A stretch of DNA of 64,000 nt from Sporomusa sp. KB1 (lineage in GTDB: Bacteria > Bacillota > Negativicutes > Sporomusales > Sporomusaceae): assembly GCF_007830295.1 (NCBI RefSeq), contig NZ_VLKC01000001.1:62001-126000 (forward strand), in the 5' to 3' direction. This document shows positions 9,517 to 18,449 of the stretch, one piece after another. Each line of letters opens with the position of its first letter. Position 1 is the stretch's first letter. The position numbers were made by a program, and so were the translations under genes. The notes below the pieces were generated by a model. It did not search any database. It was not told the origin of the DNA and saw only the letters and a program-made list of their open reading frames with translations.

Positions 9517-10431
9517 TTGGAGACGCATGGAATATTAGAAAAACGAGTTATTCAGAACCTCTTCTACAGTCAAGCCTCTAACTATATTAAATGTTTAAGA
9601 CCGAAGCAGTGGAGCAAAAATCTGTTAGTGCTTGGTGCACTGCTATTTTCATTTTCCACCGTTACTCTGACACAGGTCTTTGAAGGTCTAACTGCATTTA
9701 TATTGTTTTGTTTAGGCTCAGGCAGCATCTACATTCTAAATGATTTTGTCGACCGCGAAGCTGACAGGCTGCATCCGCAGAAGTGCCGGCGTCCAATGGC
9801 TTCTGGCGAACTAAATCCCTATGCGGGTCTATTACTGGGAATTGTCCTGGCCCTCGGCACCTGTATTTACGCCTTTATATTAAGAGAGTCTTTCGGGTTA
9901 GTGCTAGTAACCTATTTAGTAATAAATATCGCCTATTCTTTTAAGCTCAAGAACGTTGTGCTGCTGGATATTATGGCAATCGCCTTCGGATTTGTCCTGC
10001 GGGCAGTTGGCGGCGGATTGGCAATCGGTGTTCAGCTGACGCCGTGGTTTTTATTATGCACCTTGTTATTAGCCCTGTTTTTGGCGATTGGCAAAAGGCG
10101 TCATGAGCTGCACTTGCTGGCGGACAGCAAAGGTGTGCACCGCCCAGTGCTGATGCATTATTCAACCGAACTATTGGACAAGCTCAGCGGCATTGTTACT
10201 ACGGCTACCATTATGAGTTATGCGCTGTATACATTTACCTCCGGCAAGCCAGTTGAGCTTATGCTGACTATTCCCTTAGTTATCTATGGTATTTTCCGTT
10301 ATCTGTATTTAATACACATTAAAGGCCAAGGAGGTGCTCCGGAAAAAATCTTGTTAGAAGACAAACCTATCCTATTCACGGTTCTGTTGTATGGGGCCAC
10401 AGTATTAGTAATTCTCAATACTTTTAGCTAA
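9517..10431 (+). CDS. UbiA-family prenyltransferase, decaprenyl-phosphate phosphoribosyltransferase-like
   Basis: 304 residues, about eight membrane segments. The family signature NDFVDREADRLHPQKCRRP (residues 75-93, NDxxDxxxD plus HPxKxxRP) and the N-terminal YIKCLRPKQWSKNLLVL are characteristic of the UbiA branch that transfers phosphoribose from PRPP to polyprenyl phosphate, as in mycobacterial DPPR synthase, rather than quinone-forming members. The product would be polyprenyl-phosphoryl-5-phosphoribose. The start is a TTG placed six bases after AGGGGTGA. It is the first gene of a nine-gene operon with GT-C-like glycosyltransferases, which fits a lipid-linked pentose donor pathway. The DprE1/DprE2 epimerase partners are not in this window. 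Confidence 0.8.
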   Translation: METHGILEKRVIQNLFYSQASNYIKCLRPKQWSKNLLVLGALLFSFSTVTLTQVFEGLTAFILFCLGSGSIYILNDFVDREADRLHPQKCRRPMASGELNPYAGLLLGIVLALGTCIYAFILRESFGLVLVTYLVINIAYSFKLKNVVLLDIMAIAFGFVLRAVGGGLAIGVQLTPWFLLCTLLLALFLAIGKRRHELHLLADSKGVHRPVLMHYSTELLDKLSGIVTTATIMSYALYTFTSGKPVELMLTIPLVIYGIFRYLYLIHIKGQGGAPEKILLEDKPILFTVLLYGATVLVILNTFS

Positions 10432-10442
10432 GGACTGATACA

Positions 10443-11636
10443 ATGTACTATTTGCGCAGTTTAAAACTATTGCTATTGTTGTTACGCCTGCAGCGTAACT
10501 TGCACTCTGGGCAGTTAGTAAATTCCCTGGGCGAATTTCATGGCTTTCCCCAAAAGTTAGGTCAGCATTTAACGTTATATGAGGGAGAAGCGTCACAAGT
10601 CCTGCAAACTCTTTGCAATCAAGGGACAAGCGAATTCTGTGACATAAGCGGTATTTTAGCAGAGCTTGGTGTATCCCCTATCACTGCGCCCCAAAACATA
10701 TCTCAGGCTTCCATCGGACAAGTATTTAAGGTGCAAACCAGGGAATATGGCGATATTGCCGTGAAGCTTAAATATCCCCATATCGCCAGAAAGCTTGGCA
10801 GTGATATTAAGGTACTAAGGGCCGTGACCTATTTAGCTAAGCCCTTCCTTCCCAGTGGTAATTATCTGCGGGATACGATTGCCTTTATTTCAGGAAAGTT
10901 GCTGGAGGAATGCGATTACCACGAGGAACTGCATACGCAAACCAGGGTTTTTCAGACCTTTGCGGCAGGCTCCCACATCCATGTACCCCGGCCAATCACT
11001 GCCTTATGTAATTCGGAAGTGCTTGTCAGTCAGTGGGTGAACGGAGTGTTTTTGGATGAGGCGTTAGCAAACGCTGCCTATGACCAAAAGCTACAAATGT
11101 ACGATTTACTGTGGAATTTTGAACTTCAGCTTTTTTGGCGGTTAGGTATGATCCATGCCGATCCGCATCAGGGGAATTTCCTTGTTACCGGCACCAGGCA
11201 GACACCTGAGCTGACAATTTTGGACTTTGGCAGCAAACTGGAATTTACTACTGAGCAGCGAAACTGCCTGGCAGCTATTGTAATGCGGGCTTGTGATCTG
11301 GGACAATTAAAAAAGCACCTCAGGGTGCTGGGGTTTGGGGACGAGGTATTGGCAGAATATCAGCCGGTACTTGGCGATATCATTACCGTTATGTTTGAGC
11401 CGTTTTATGCAGATGCTGATTATGATTTTCGTAATTGGCGGCTGGCTTATAAAATCAATACTATTTTATCGTCTGCCAATTTTCATCAACCCTTTACCCT
11501 TCCTCCCGTCCTGTTAACTTTTTTACGGATGGTGCATGGCTTATACTATTACGCGCAAAAGCACCGTCTGGCCTATAACTGGCGTCGTAATATGCTTAAG
11601 ATTACTGATAACTCTGGGGGCTATGCAAATGAGTAA
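10443..11636 (+). CDS. UbiB/ABC1-family atypical kinase-like protein
   Basis: 397 residues. Recognisable ABC1/UbiB motifs: ISQASIGQVFKV (Ala-rich nucleotide loop), AVKLKYP (Lys), EECDYHEEL, IHADPHQGNFLV (catalytic loop) and TILDFGS (DFG-like). It lacks the C-terminal hydrophobic anchor of classical UbiB. Family members are ATPases/kinases that help handle isoprenoid lipids. Next to a polyprenyl-phosphate-acting UbiA homologue, the lipid here may be polyprenyl phosphate rather than quinone (inference). It starts 12 bases after the previous stop, and its 3' end overlaps the DUF362 gene. Confidence 0.85.
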   Translation: MYYLRSLKLLLLLLRLQRNLHSGQLVNSLGEFHGFPQKLGQHLTLYEGEASQVLQTLCNQGTSEFCDISGILAELGVSPITAPQNISQASIGQVFKVQTREYGDIAVKLKYPHIARKLGSDIKVLRAVTYLAKPFLPSGNYLRDTIAFISGKLLEECDYHEELHTQTRVFQTFAAGSHIHVPRPITALCNSEVLVSQWVNGVFLDEALANAAYDQKLQMYDLLWNFELQLFWRLGMIHADPHQGNFLVTGTRQTPELTILDFGSKLEFTTEQRNCLAAIVMRACDLGQLKKHLRVLGFGDEVLAEYQPVLGDIITVMFEPFYADADYDFRNWRLAYKINTILSSANFHQPFTLPPVLLTFLRMVHGLYYYAQKHRLAYNWRRNMLKITDNSGGYANE

Positions 11637-12711
11637 AGTATTTGTAATGAAGACTAAGCCAAAAACAGTACTTAACGATTATCAACAATTACTAAGAAAA
11701 GCAAATGTTAACGGTATTCTCGACCCTACAGTTCCAACAATTTTAAAGGATAACATCTCCTGGCATTTCCCCTACCTCAGTGCCAATTCCACGCCCTGGC
11801 AGTTGGAAGGAACCATTCTTGGACTCAAGCAGCAGGGTTTTAAGAAAATTTCGTGTGTTCAAAACGAGACTGTGGTAACAAATGCTTTTAAAGGCGAAAA
11901 GCTGAACAAATATCTTCCTATATTCAAGAAATATAATATTCCGGTGCTGTATAACTTCAAAGATGCTGATATGAAATGGGTATTCCATCAACCCAAGAAA
12001 AAATTGCTGGTGTTGCCTGAAGTTTTCCCTGAAGGTATTCGTATTCCCGACTACTTTTATGGCAAAAACGTTGTGCATTTGCCGACAGTTAAATGTCACA
12101 TTTATACAACTACCACCGGCGCCATGAAAAACGCGTTCGGCGGGCTGCTAAACACTAAACGGCATTATACTCACAGCGTCATTCACGAGACCTTGGTTGA
12201 TTTGCTGCAAATTCAACAAGAGATCCATCCGGGGGTCTTTGCCGTGATGGATGGCACAGTTTGCGGCAATGGCCCGGGACCACGCACTATGATTCCGATT
12301 GAGAAGGACTATATTCTCGCCAGCGCTGATCAGGTGGCGATTGATGCAGTTGCCAGTAAAATGATGGGCTTTGAACCGCTGGACATTCCCTACATTCGCC
12401 TGGCGCATGAACGCGGTTTGGGTATTGGCGACTTTCGGCAGATCGAAGTAATTGGTGAAGATGTGGAAAAGGTGAACTTTCAATTCAGGGTCGGGGATAA
12501 TTTGGCTTCCCGCTTTGGCGATGCGGTGTGGTTTGGACCGCTGAGATCATTACAAAACCTGTTGTTCAGAACGCCGCTGGTGAATTTGTTCATCTTTGGC
12601 TCATTTTTCTATCACGACTACTTGTGGTGGCCTTTCAAAGGCAAGCGTAAGATGGAACATTTCAAAAAAAATACGCGATGGGGGCAGTTATTTGAACGCT
12701 ATGAGGGATGA
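11629..12711 (+). CDS. DUF362 family protein
   Basis: 360 residues from the ATG at 11629, which overlaps the preceding stop and has GGGGG eight bases upstream; the longer upstream frame lies inside the UbiB gene and is unlikely. It fits the DUF362 pattern (VVHLPTVKCHIYTTTTGAMKNAFGGL, FAVMDGTVCGNGPGPRTM, ILASADQVAIDAVASKMMG, YIRLAHERGLGIGD). DUF362 proteins are of unknown activity; some carry Fe-S ferredoxin domains, but no 4Fe-4S cluster motif is seen here. It overlaps the next gene by 11 bases, so translation is probably coupled. Its role in the operon is unknown. Confidence 0.75.
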   Translation: MSKVFVMKTKPKTVLNDYQQLLRKANVNGILDPTVPTILKDNISWHFPYLSANSTPWQLEGTILGLKQQGFKKISCVQNETVVTNAFKGEKLNKYLPIFKKYNIPVLYNFKDADMKWVFHQPKKKLLVLPEVFPEGIRIPDYFYGKNVVHLPTVKCHIYTTTTGAMKNAFGGLLNTKRHYTHSVIHETLVDLLQIQQEIHPGVFAVMDGTVCGNGPGPRTMIPIEKDYILASADQVAIDAVASKMMGFEPLDIPYIRLAHERGLGIGDFRQIEVIGEDVEKVNFQFRVGDNLASRFGDAVWFGPLRSLQNLLFRTPLVNLFIFGSFFYHDYLWWPFKGKRKMEHFKKNTRWGQLFERYEG

Positions 12712-13672
12712 AACCAGCATTACTATTAAAAGCCTGCAAAACAAGCTGATCATTGGTTTAGTCCTGGGGCTTATCATCTCAACCAGCTTGGCGCTGTGGG
12801 GCGATGTCGGGCAAATTGGCAATGCGGTCAAAGGCTTTGGCTGGCATTATGCACCACAAATTCTGGCGTTTGTAGTGATGGGTTACCTGGGGAGATTTCT
12901 AAAATGGCAGCTTTATCTTGAAGAACTGGACATCAAGATAGGCTGGCAGGATAGTGCCCGGGTTTTCTTCTCCGGCTTGTGCATGGCAGTTACGCCAGGA
13001 AAGGTCGGGGAGGTTTTAAAATCGTACCTGTTGTTGAAGCAGCACAAAGTCAGTTTTTGCCGTAGCGCACCAACGGTAATTGCAGAACGGCTGACAGACT
13101 TAATTGCCATGCTGATCTTGGCAAGTCTGGCGGCTAATTTCGTTACTTATGGCCAAACAGTTATCGTCATGGGGCTGCTCATGTCATTAGGTCTCATCTG
13201 TGTATTACAATGGCGCCGGCTAGCAACGACTTTAATCAAGGGGCTTGAACATATTCCTTTTGTAAAACCCAAAGCCCAGCTATTAAATGCTATGTATGAA
13301 AGCGCTTATATTTTAAGTGGGGGTAGTTTACTGTTTAAAGCACTACTAATTAGTGTCATAGCCTGGCTGTGCGAATGTATCGCCTTGTATTATATATTGT
13401 TGGGTTTTGGTACTGCTGCTTCTTTACAGGTAGCAATGTTTGTGTTTTCGCTGGGTTCTATCGCCGGTGGGCTTTCCATGCTCCCGGGCGGTTTAGGTGT
13501 CGCCGAGGGCAGTATGATCGGTCTGCTGCTCAGTTGCGGGATAGACTTTACCGGCGCTGCCGGGGCGACGCTATTTGCGAGATTTGGCACATTATGGTTC
13601 GGCGTATTCTTAGGGCTATTGACCCTGCTGCTCAATTGGCGCAGGTTTAACCTTAACGCAAGGTCTGACTAG
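12701..13672 (+). CDS. UPF0104/LPG-synthase-TM-like flippase-type membrane protein
   Basis: 323 residues from the ATG overlapping the DUF362 stop. It has about eight membrane helices and the family core MAVTPGKVGEVLKSYLL...APTVIAERLTDLIAML and a later GGLSMLPGGLGVAEGSM, as in the YbhN/AglD/MprF-membrane family. Members are proposed to flip or transfer lipid-linked groups. In this operon it could flip a polyprenyl-phosphate sugar to the outer face for the GT-C enzymes downstream (inference). It ends two bases before the PHP gene. Confidence 0.8.
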   Translation: MRDETSITIKSLQNKLIIGLVLGLIISTSLALWGDVGQIGNAVKGFGWHYAPQILAFVVMGYLGRFLKWQLYLEELDIKIGWQDSARVFFSGLCMAVTPGKVGEVLKSYLLLKQHKVSFCRSAPTVIAERLTDLIAMLILASLAANFVTYGQTVIVMGLLMSLGLICVLQWRRLATTLIKGLEHIPFVKPKAQLLNAMYESAYILSGGSLLFKALLISVIAWLCECIALYYILLGFGTAASLQVAMFVFSLGSIAGGLSMLPGGLGVAEGSMIGLLLSCGIDFTGAAGATLFARFGTLWFGVFLGLLTLLLNWRRFNLNARSD

Positions 13673-13673
13673 C

Positions 13674-14336
13674 ATGAAGCGAATCAATATGGATTGTCAT
13701 GTACATACGTCCTATTCCCGGGACTGTGGTATCAAAATTGCCGATTTGCTCCGGCTTTGCCCGGCAAGAGGGCTGGACGCCGTAGCCATTACTGATCACA
13801 ACACCATTAGGGGCGCGCTGGAATTACGTGAACAGGCTCCCTTTAAAGTAGTCGTCGGTGAAGAAATAAACACCCTACAAGGCGAAATAATCGGGTATTT
13901 TCTCCAGCAGGAAATTCCCCCAGGACTATCTGCGCTGGCAACAGTGCAGGCCATCAGGGAACAAGGCGGTTTGGTGTGTGTGCCCCATCCTTTTGACCGC
14001 TGGCGCAAGTCGGCGATAGGTTACGAGACCTTGACGCAAATCATCGGCTATGTTGACATTATTGAGGCCTATAATGCCCGGAATGTTTTTAATCAGGATA
14101 ATAAAAAAGCCGCCAGGTTTGCCAGCCAGCAGCATAAGCCAATCTCGGTCGGCAGCGATTGTCATACGGCTTGGGAAATCGGCTGTAGTTATGTAGTAAT
14201 CGGCGACTTTAGCGACGCAGCCACATTCTTGGGGAATTTAGCTAATTCACTCATAAAGTTTACCAAGAGTAGTATTATGGTGCATTGCTATACTAAGCTG
14301 TTTAAAGCGAAGTGCGCCATCGGCTTACCAAAATAG
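13674..14336 (+). CDS. PHP-domain phosphoesterase
   Basis: 220 residues with the full set of PHP metal-binding motifs: MDCHVHTSYSRDCG near the N-terminus, AITDHNT, a Glu after VVGEE, VPHPFDRWRKS and GSDCHTAWEIG. PHP-domain proteins hydrolyse phosphate esters with a polynuclear metal centre. One possibility in this operon is removal of the 5-phosphate from a polyprenyl-phosphoryl-ribose-5-phosphate, the step after DPPR synthase; this is inference. It is tightly spaced with both neighbours, so operon membership is clear. Confidence 0.85.
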   Translation: MKRINMDCHVHTSYSRDCGIKIADLLRLCPARGLDAVAITDHNTIRGALELREQAPFKVVVGEEINTLQGEIIGYFLQQEIPPGLSALATVQAIREQGGLVCVPHPFDRWRKSAIGYETLTQIIGYVDIIEAYNARNVFNQDNKKAARFASQQHKPISVGSDCHTAWEIGCSYVVIGDFSDAATFLGNLANSLIKFTKSSIMVHCYTKLFKAKCAIGLPK

Positions 14337-14356
14337 ACAAAGGAGTTATTGGCAAC

Positions 14357-15547
14357 ATGACACTGTTAAACGCAACTACCATTCGTTATTGTTCCTGGGG
14401 GTTCATTTTAGCTTATATAGTTACTTTTAGTATTTGGGTATTTACCGGGTCGGGTATGATCGACAGGAACGAAAGAGTCATTGGCGGCGACTTCATTTGT
14501 TTTTACGCGGCTTCCCATAAACTGTTGTCCGGAGACGTATTAGGCATCTATGATGGCAAAGATTTATGCGCGGTTGAACAGCAAATTACCGGGCGAACTA
14601 ACACTGTGGGCTGGTATTATCCGCCAACGTTTTTGTTACTGGTGACCTATTTCGCCACTCTACCTTATTTAGCAGCTTTATTCTCCTGGCTTGCTATCAC
14701 TCTTGCCGGATATATCATGGTTGTGCGCAAAATTGCCCCTCATCCCACTACTGTGGTACTTACTTTGGCCTTTCCCGGAACATTCCAGAATTTCATTTGC
14801 GGCCAGAATGGCTTTTTGAGTGCCTTGCTGCTCGGTCAGGGACTGTTATTGCTTGAGCAACAACCTGTACTTTCCGGTATAATACTTGGGTTACTGGTAT
14901 ATAAGCCTCACCTGGCGTTTTTAGCAGTGATTGCCTTAGTTGCCGCGAGAAAATGGCAGGCACTTATCGCCGCCTGCGCATCAGCAGCAGCCTTAATCAT
15001 AGTTAGTATAGCTGTATATGGGATTGCCAGCTGGGAAACGTTCTATCATACCCTGCCTGTGGCCCAATACTTATTAGAAATAGGCTCTTTACCCTGGTAC
15101 CAAATGACAACAGTTTTTGCTATGGCGCGTTCCTTCGGATTTTCCGTTCCTTTCGCTTACGGACTACAAGCAGTGTTTACGGCTGTTGCCGTTATCGCTG
15201 TGGCTTGGGTGTGGTACAAGCGAATCTTCCCGCTGGCCTATATTATCCTGACAGTCAGCATTTTCCTTGCTACTCCTTACGCCTACCAATATGATCTTAC
15301 TATTTTAGGTCTTAGCATCGCTTGGTACGGTTGGGAGGGGCTTAACCAGGGCTGGTTACCCTATGAAAAGATAGTCCTGTTACTTGCCTGGTTTATGCCG
15401 TTGGTAAATTCGCCGATTGCCCGCTTAACTAACCTTCATATAATACCTATTATCTTATTAACATTGTTAGTTTTGGCCCTAAGGCGCAGTATATTGGGGC
15501 TAAGGTTACCAGCCGGACCGAAAAACAAATTAATTTTAGGGAGATGA
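14357..15547 (+). CDS. DUF2029/GT87-family membrane glycosyltransferase-like protein
   Basis: 396 residues, about ten membrane helices. The first extracellular loop carries IGGDFICFYAASHKLLSGD, matching the GT87 pattern of an acidic residue followed by F-x-x-F/Y-x-x-A, and later WYYPPTFLLLV, GQNGFLSALLLG and VYKPHLAFL are typical of this family. GT87 enzymes use polyprenyl-phosphate sugars as donors on the outer face of the membrane. I chose the ATG at 14357, which follows AAAGGAG; the longer frame begins within the PHP gene. It overlaps or abuts the next gene. The sugar and acceptor are unknown. Confidence 0.8.
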   Translation: MTLLNATTIRYCSWGFILAYIVTFSIWVFTGSGMIDRNERVIGGDFICFYAASHKLLSGDVLGIYDGKDLCAVEQQITGRTNTVGWYYPPTFLLLVTYFATLPYLAALFSWLAITLAGYIMVVRKIAPHPTTVVLTLAFPGTFQNFICGQNGFLSALLLGQGLLLLEQQPVLSGIILGLLVYKPHLAFLAVIALVAARKWQALIAACASAAALIIVSIAVYGIASWETFYHTLPVAQYLLEIGSLPWYQMTTVFAMARSFGFSVPFAYGLQAVFTAVAVIAVAWVWYKRIFPLAYIILTVSIFLATPYAYQYDLTILGLSIAWYGWEGLNQGWLPYEKIVLLLAWFMPLVNSPIARLTNLHIIPIILLTLLVLALRRSILGLRLPAGPKNKLILGR

Positions 15548-15549
15548 GT

Positions 15550-17118
15550 ATGATGATTAATATAAAAACAAAAGCACTGTATATTAATATTGTCATGTTA
15601 TCGGTCATCTACTTGGCAGAATTGGTGTATATTCTGTACCTGAATTCCGGCGTTTTTTCCTATACGTTGGATGATCCCTATATCCACATGGCCTTGGCAA
15701 AAAATATTGCTGCCGGTCACTATGGGATAAATTTAACTGAATACTCCGCGCCCTCATCCAGTATCATCTGGCCCTTCATTTTAGCAGTTTTTTCCGGTGC
15801 CGGTTGGTTTGATTATGTGCCACTGATTATTAATTTTATTTGTAGTCTCGGCACGGTTTACCTGTATACCCAACTATTCAGTATGCTGTTTACCGCAGCT
15901 AATGCCCAGCGGCAAACGTTGCTAACAATAATAGCAACAATGGCTATCGTATTTATTACCAATATAATTGGTCTTGCTTTTACCGGGATGGAGCACTCGC
16001 TCCAGGTCTATATTTCACTACTGGCAGTGTATGGGGTAATAATTTCGCTCCGGGAACAGCGAGTTCCCTGGTGGCTGGTGCTGGCCGTAATAGCGGGGCC
16101 GCTGGTACGGTATGAAAATCTAGCTCTGTCCTTGCCCGCCATAGTCTATCTTGTTGCCCAGAGATACTGGCTAGCAGCGGTTAGCAGTGGTTTACTACTG
16201 GTTGCGTCAGTCAGTGGTTTTTCGGCTTATCTACATACATTAGGTCTGGGGTATTGGCCCAGTTCGATCATCGCCAAATCTGCTTTGCTGGAAAAGGGAC
16301 ATTTAGCCGCTGTCATTGATACTATGCTTAGTCATTTAGCATTTGTACCTGTTAGTATTTTTTTAATTTCCGTATTAATGCTAGCACTTTATAACTGCTT
16401 CAATACCAAAGCAGCAGATAAATATCTTGCTTTAATTATTGGTACAGCGATAATTGCGCATATGCTGTTCGGTTATTCCGGGTGGTATTATCGTTATGAT
16501 ATGTACATTGTAAGTGCAGCTACCATGGGTATCATTTACAGCTTCAGAGGTGCTTTATCGAAAATCTATAATGCCCTCTACAAGGAACTTGATGAAAGCT
16601 CACCAGTTACCTATACTCTGGTTTTGCTGATCATATGTTGCGGGGTTGGATTCAATTCCTGGAAAACTACCGCAACAACAGCAATTGCCGCCAATAATAT
16701 TTTTGAGCAACAATATCAAATGCACCGATTTGTCAACGATTATTATAAAGCACCTGTTGCCATTAATGATCTGGGTTGGGTTGCTTATGAGAATCCCAAT
16801 TATGTATTAGACTTATGGGGGCTGGCTTCACTAGAAGCACTCAAATCCAGACAAACCGCAACAGATTCCGCCTGGATGGATAAGCTCGCCAGCAAGCACA
16901 ATGTAAAATTAGCCATTATTTACGATTCCTGGTTTAGAAATAAACCTTTCACCTGGCGACCGGTGGCCGTAATGGAACTAGGGAAGGAAAGGATCACGCC
17001 CGCTTCTAACTACGTAACCTTTTATGCTTTAGATAGCAATTCATATGAAAAGGTCAAACCTATGCTGTTGCAGTTTAAAGATAGTTTACCTAACGGTGTC
17101 AAGTTAACAGTATATTGA
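15550..17118 (+). CDS. GT-C-type polytopic membrane glycosyltransferase-like protein
   Basis: About 522 residues with 10-12 membrane segments and a soluble C-terminal domain (residues about 390-520). After the first helix the loop reads YTLDDPYIHMALAKNIAAGHYG, the acidic-pair arrangement of GT-C enzymes; the following Glu/Ser/Trp segment (EYSAPSSSIIWPF) recalls terminal arabinofuranosyltransferases of the AftB type. A polyprenyl-phosphate pentose donor would fit the DPPR-synthase-like enzyme at the head of the operon (inference). AGGGAG directly abuts an ATG at 15544, so the ATG at 15550 is preferred. Confidence 0.7.
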   Translation: MMINIKTKALYINIVMLSVIYLAELVYILYLNSGVFSYTLDDPYIHMALAKNIAAGHYGINLTEYSAPSSSIIWPFILAVFSGAGWFDYVPLIINFICSLGTVYLYTQLFSMLFTAANAQRQTLLTIIATMAIVFITNIIGLAFTGMEHSLQVYISLLAVYGVIISLREQRVPWWLVLAVIAGPLVRYENLALSLPAIVYLVAQRYWLAAVSSGLLLVASVSGFSAYLHTLGLGYWPSSIIAKSALLEKGHLAAVIDTMLSHLAFVPVSIFLISVLMLALYNCFNTKAADKYLALIIGTAIIAHMLFGYSGWYYRYDMYIVSAATMGIIYSFRGALSKIYNALYKELDESSPVTYTLVLLIICCGVGFNSWKTTATTAIAANNIFEQQYQMHRFVNDYYKAPVAINDLGWVAYENPNYVLDLWGLASLEALKSRQTATDSAWMDKLASKHNVKLAIIYDSWFRNKPFTWRPVAVMELGKERITPASNYVTFYALDSNSYEKVKPMLLQFKDSLPNGVKLTVY

Positions 17119-17254
17119 CCTTAACTATAACCAAAATCGCAGTTAAAGGAGGCTTGCCTAGACGATTAGTCCTATGGAAGTTGGTCTTAAGTCATAACCG
17201 CTGCAGCAGATGCTCTGTACGTTTGCTATTCACTAATAGAAATGAGGTGAGTAA

Positions 17255-18439
17255 TTGGTTTTGCAACATTGCCAGAGGACAACTTTCTGCATATTCATTT
17301 TGGGTTTATTACTTTTTATCATACCATTTGTTGCTTTTGCGGCACTGCCGGATGCTGGCTCACCGCCACCCACGGCCACTCCGGCAGCGTCAGCTACACC
17401 GGGAACTCCAGCATCTAACCCTGCGGGACAAGCTCCGCCGAATGCTGGCTCATCTACGCCCACTGCAACTGCACCAGTTGCAGCTGCACCGAATAATCCC
17501 GCGTCTAACCACGCAGGACAGCCTACTCCGACTGCGCCGCAAAATGTGCCGGAACCCACCCCCGATGCCTTGGCAGCTGTCGGGTTATCGCCTTTGGTTG
17601 TGCGGTTGGAATATGTAAAAGCAGATCAAGTCAAACTTATGCTCGCCACGCTGTTTCCCGATAACCGAATCAGGGTAGACATTGTAAATAAGACGCTGAT
17701 TGTCACAGGCAGTGACGATGACTGTGCCGCTGTTAAAGCTATGCTAGCAAAGCTTGATGCCCCACCACGCCAGGTTATATTTGAAGCCGAAGCAGTCGAA
17801 ATATCTCGTGACAACCTGCGAAATCTCGGCATCAACTGGGGAACTGTCAACGGGCTGACAGAAACCGCGCTTACCGACAGCAGTGCTTTTCGCATCACCC
17901 TCGGTATTCCAAATCATCCGGAATACGGCATCAATCTCAAGGGTACTCTTAATCGTCTGATAGAAAACAAAAGAGGCCATTTGTTGGCCAGTCCCCGCAT
18001 CGCTGCCTTGGATGGTGAAACCGCCAAAATTCTCATCGGTGACAAGTTAGCGGTGGAAAGCACGCAAATTTCCAGCGGCACTACAGTCACCACAGTAACT
18101 TACGTTGAGGTCGGCATCAAACTGGAGATAACCCCCACCGTCCACACTGATGGTACCATAACTGCCATTATTAAACCGGAAGTCAGTAACAAAACAGACA
18201 CTACCACCAGTGGCAACCCGAATATCCGGACCCGTCAGGCTGAAACAACGCTGCGGGTAAAAAACGGCGAGACAATTGTCCTCGGCGGTTTAATCCAACG
18301 GCAAAAAACCAGTGATACGATCAAATTCCCCCTGTTAGGTGATTTACCCTTAGTTGGGATGTTCTTTCGCTCAACAAATAGGGAAGTCACAGAAAGCGAA
18401 TTGATTATCCTAATTACCCCCAAACTGATTGATCTATGA
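17255..18439 (+). CDS. Secretin-domain outer-membrane protein (GspD/PilQ-like, short)
   Basis: 394 residues starting at TTG after GAGGTGAG. Signal peptide (about residues 10-28), then a Pro/Ala/Thr-rich linker to about residue 95, one N1-type domain (VVRLEYVKADQVKLMLATLF ... TLIVTGSDDDCAAVKAMLAKL) and a secretin domain (GHLLASPRIAALDGETAKI, VEVGIKLEITPTV, LRVKNGETIVLGGLI, PLLGDLPLVGMFF, ELIILITPKLI). Secretins form large outer-membrane channels for type II/IV systems, but no ATPase, pilin or inner-membrane partner is nearby. It is much shorter than typical secretins. Its place in a glycosylation operon is unusual; it may export a product or be a stand-alone channel. Confidence 0.82.
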   Translation: MVLQHCQRTTFCIFILGLLLFIIPFVAFAALPDAGSPPPTATPAASATPGTPASNPAGQAPPNAGSSTPTATAPVAAAPNNPASNHAGQPTPTAPQNVPEPTPDALAAVGLSPLVVRLEYVKADQVKLMLATLFPDNRIRVDIVNKTLIVTGSDDDCAAVKAMLAKLDAPPRQVIFEAEAVEISRDNLRNLGINWGTVNGLTETALTDSSAFRITLGIPNHPEYGINLKGTLNRLIENKRGHLLASPRIAALDGETAKILIGDKLAVESTQISSGTTVTTVTYVEVGIKLEITPTVHTDGTITAIIKPEVSNKTDTTTSGNPNIRTRQAETTLRVKNGETIVLGGLIQRQKTSDTIKFPLLGDLPLVGMFFRSTNREVTESELIILITPKLIDL

Positions 18440-18449
18440 GGAAGGTGCT

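Noticed and set aside
17115..17618. 167-codon plus-strand ORF over the start of the secretin gene
   Set aside because: It overlaps the secretin gene out of frame, has a Leu/His/Arg-rich composition and no domain; the secretin frame is clearly the coding one.
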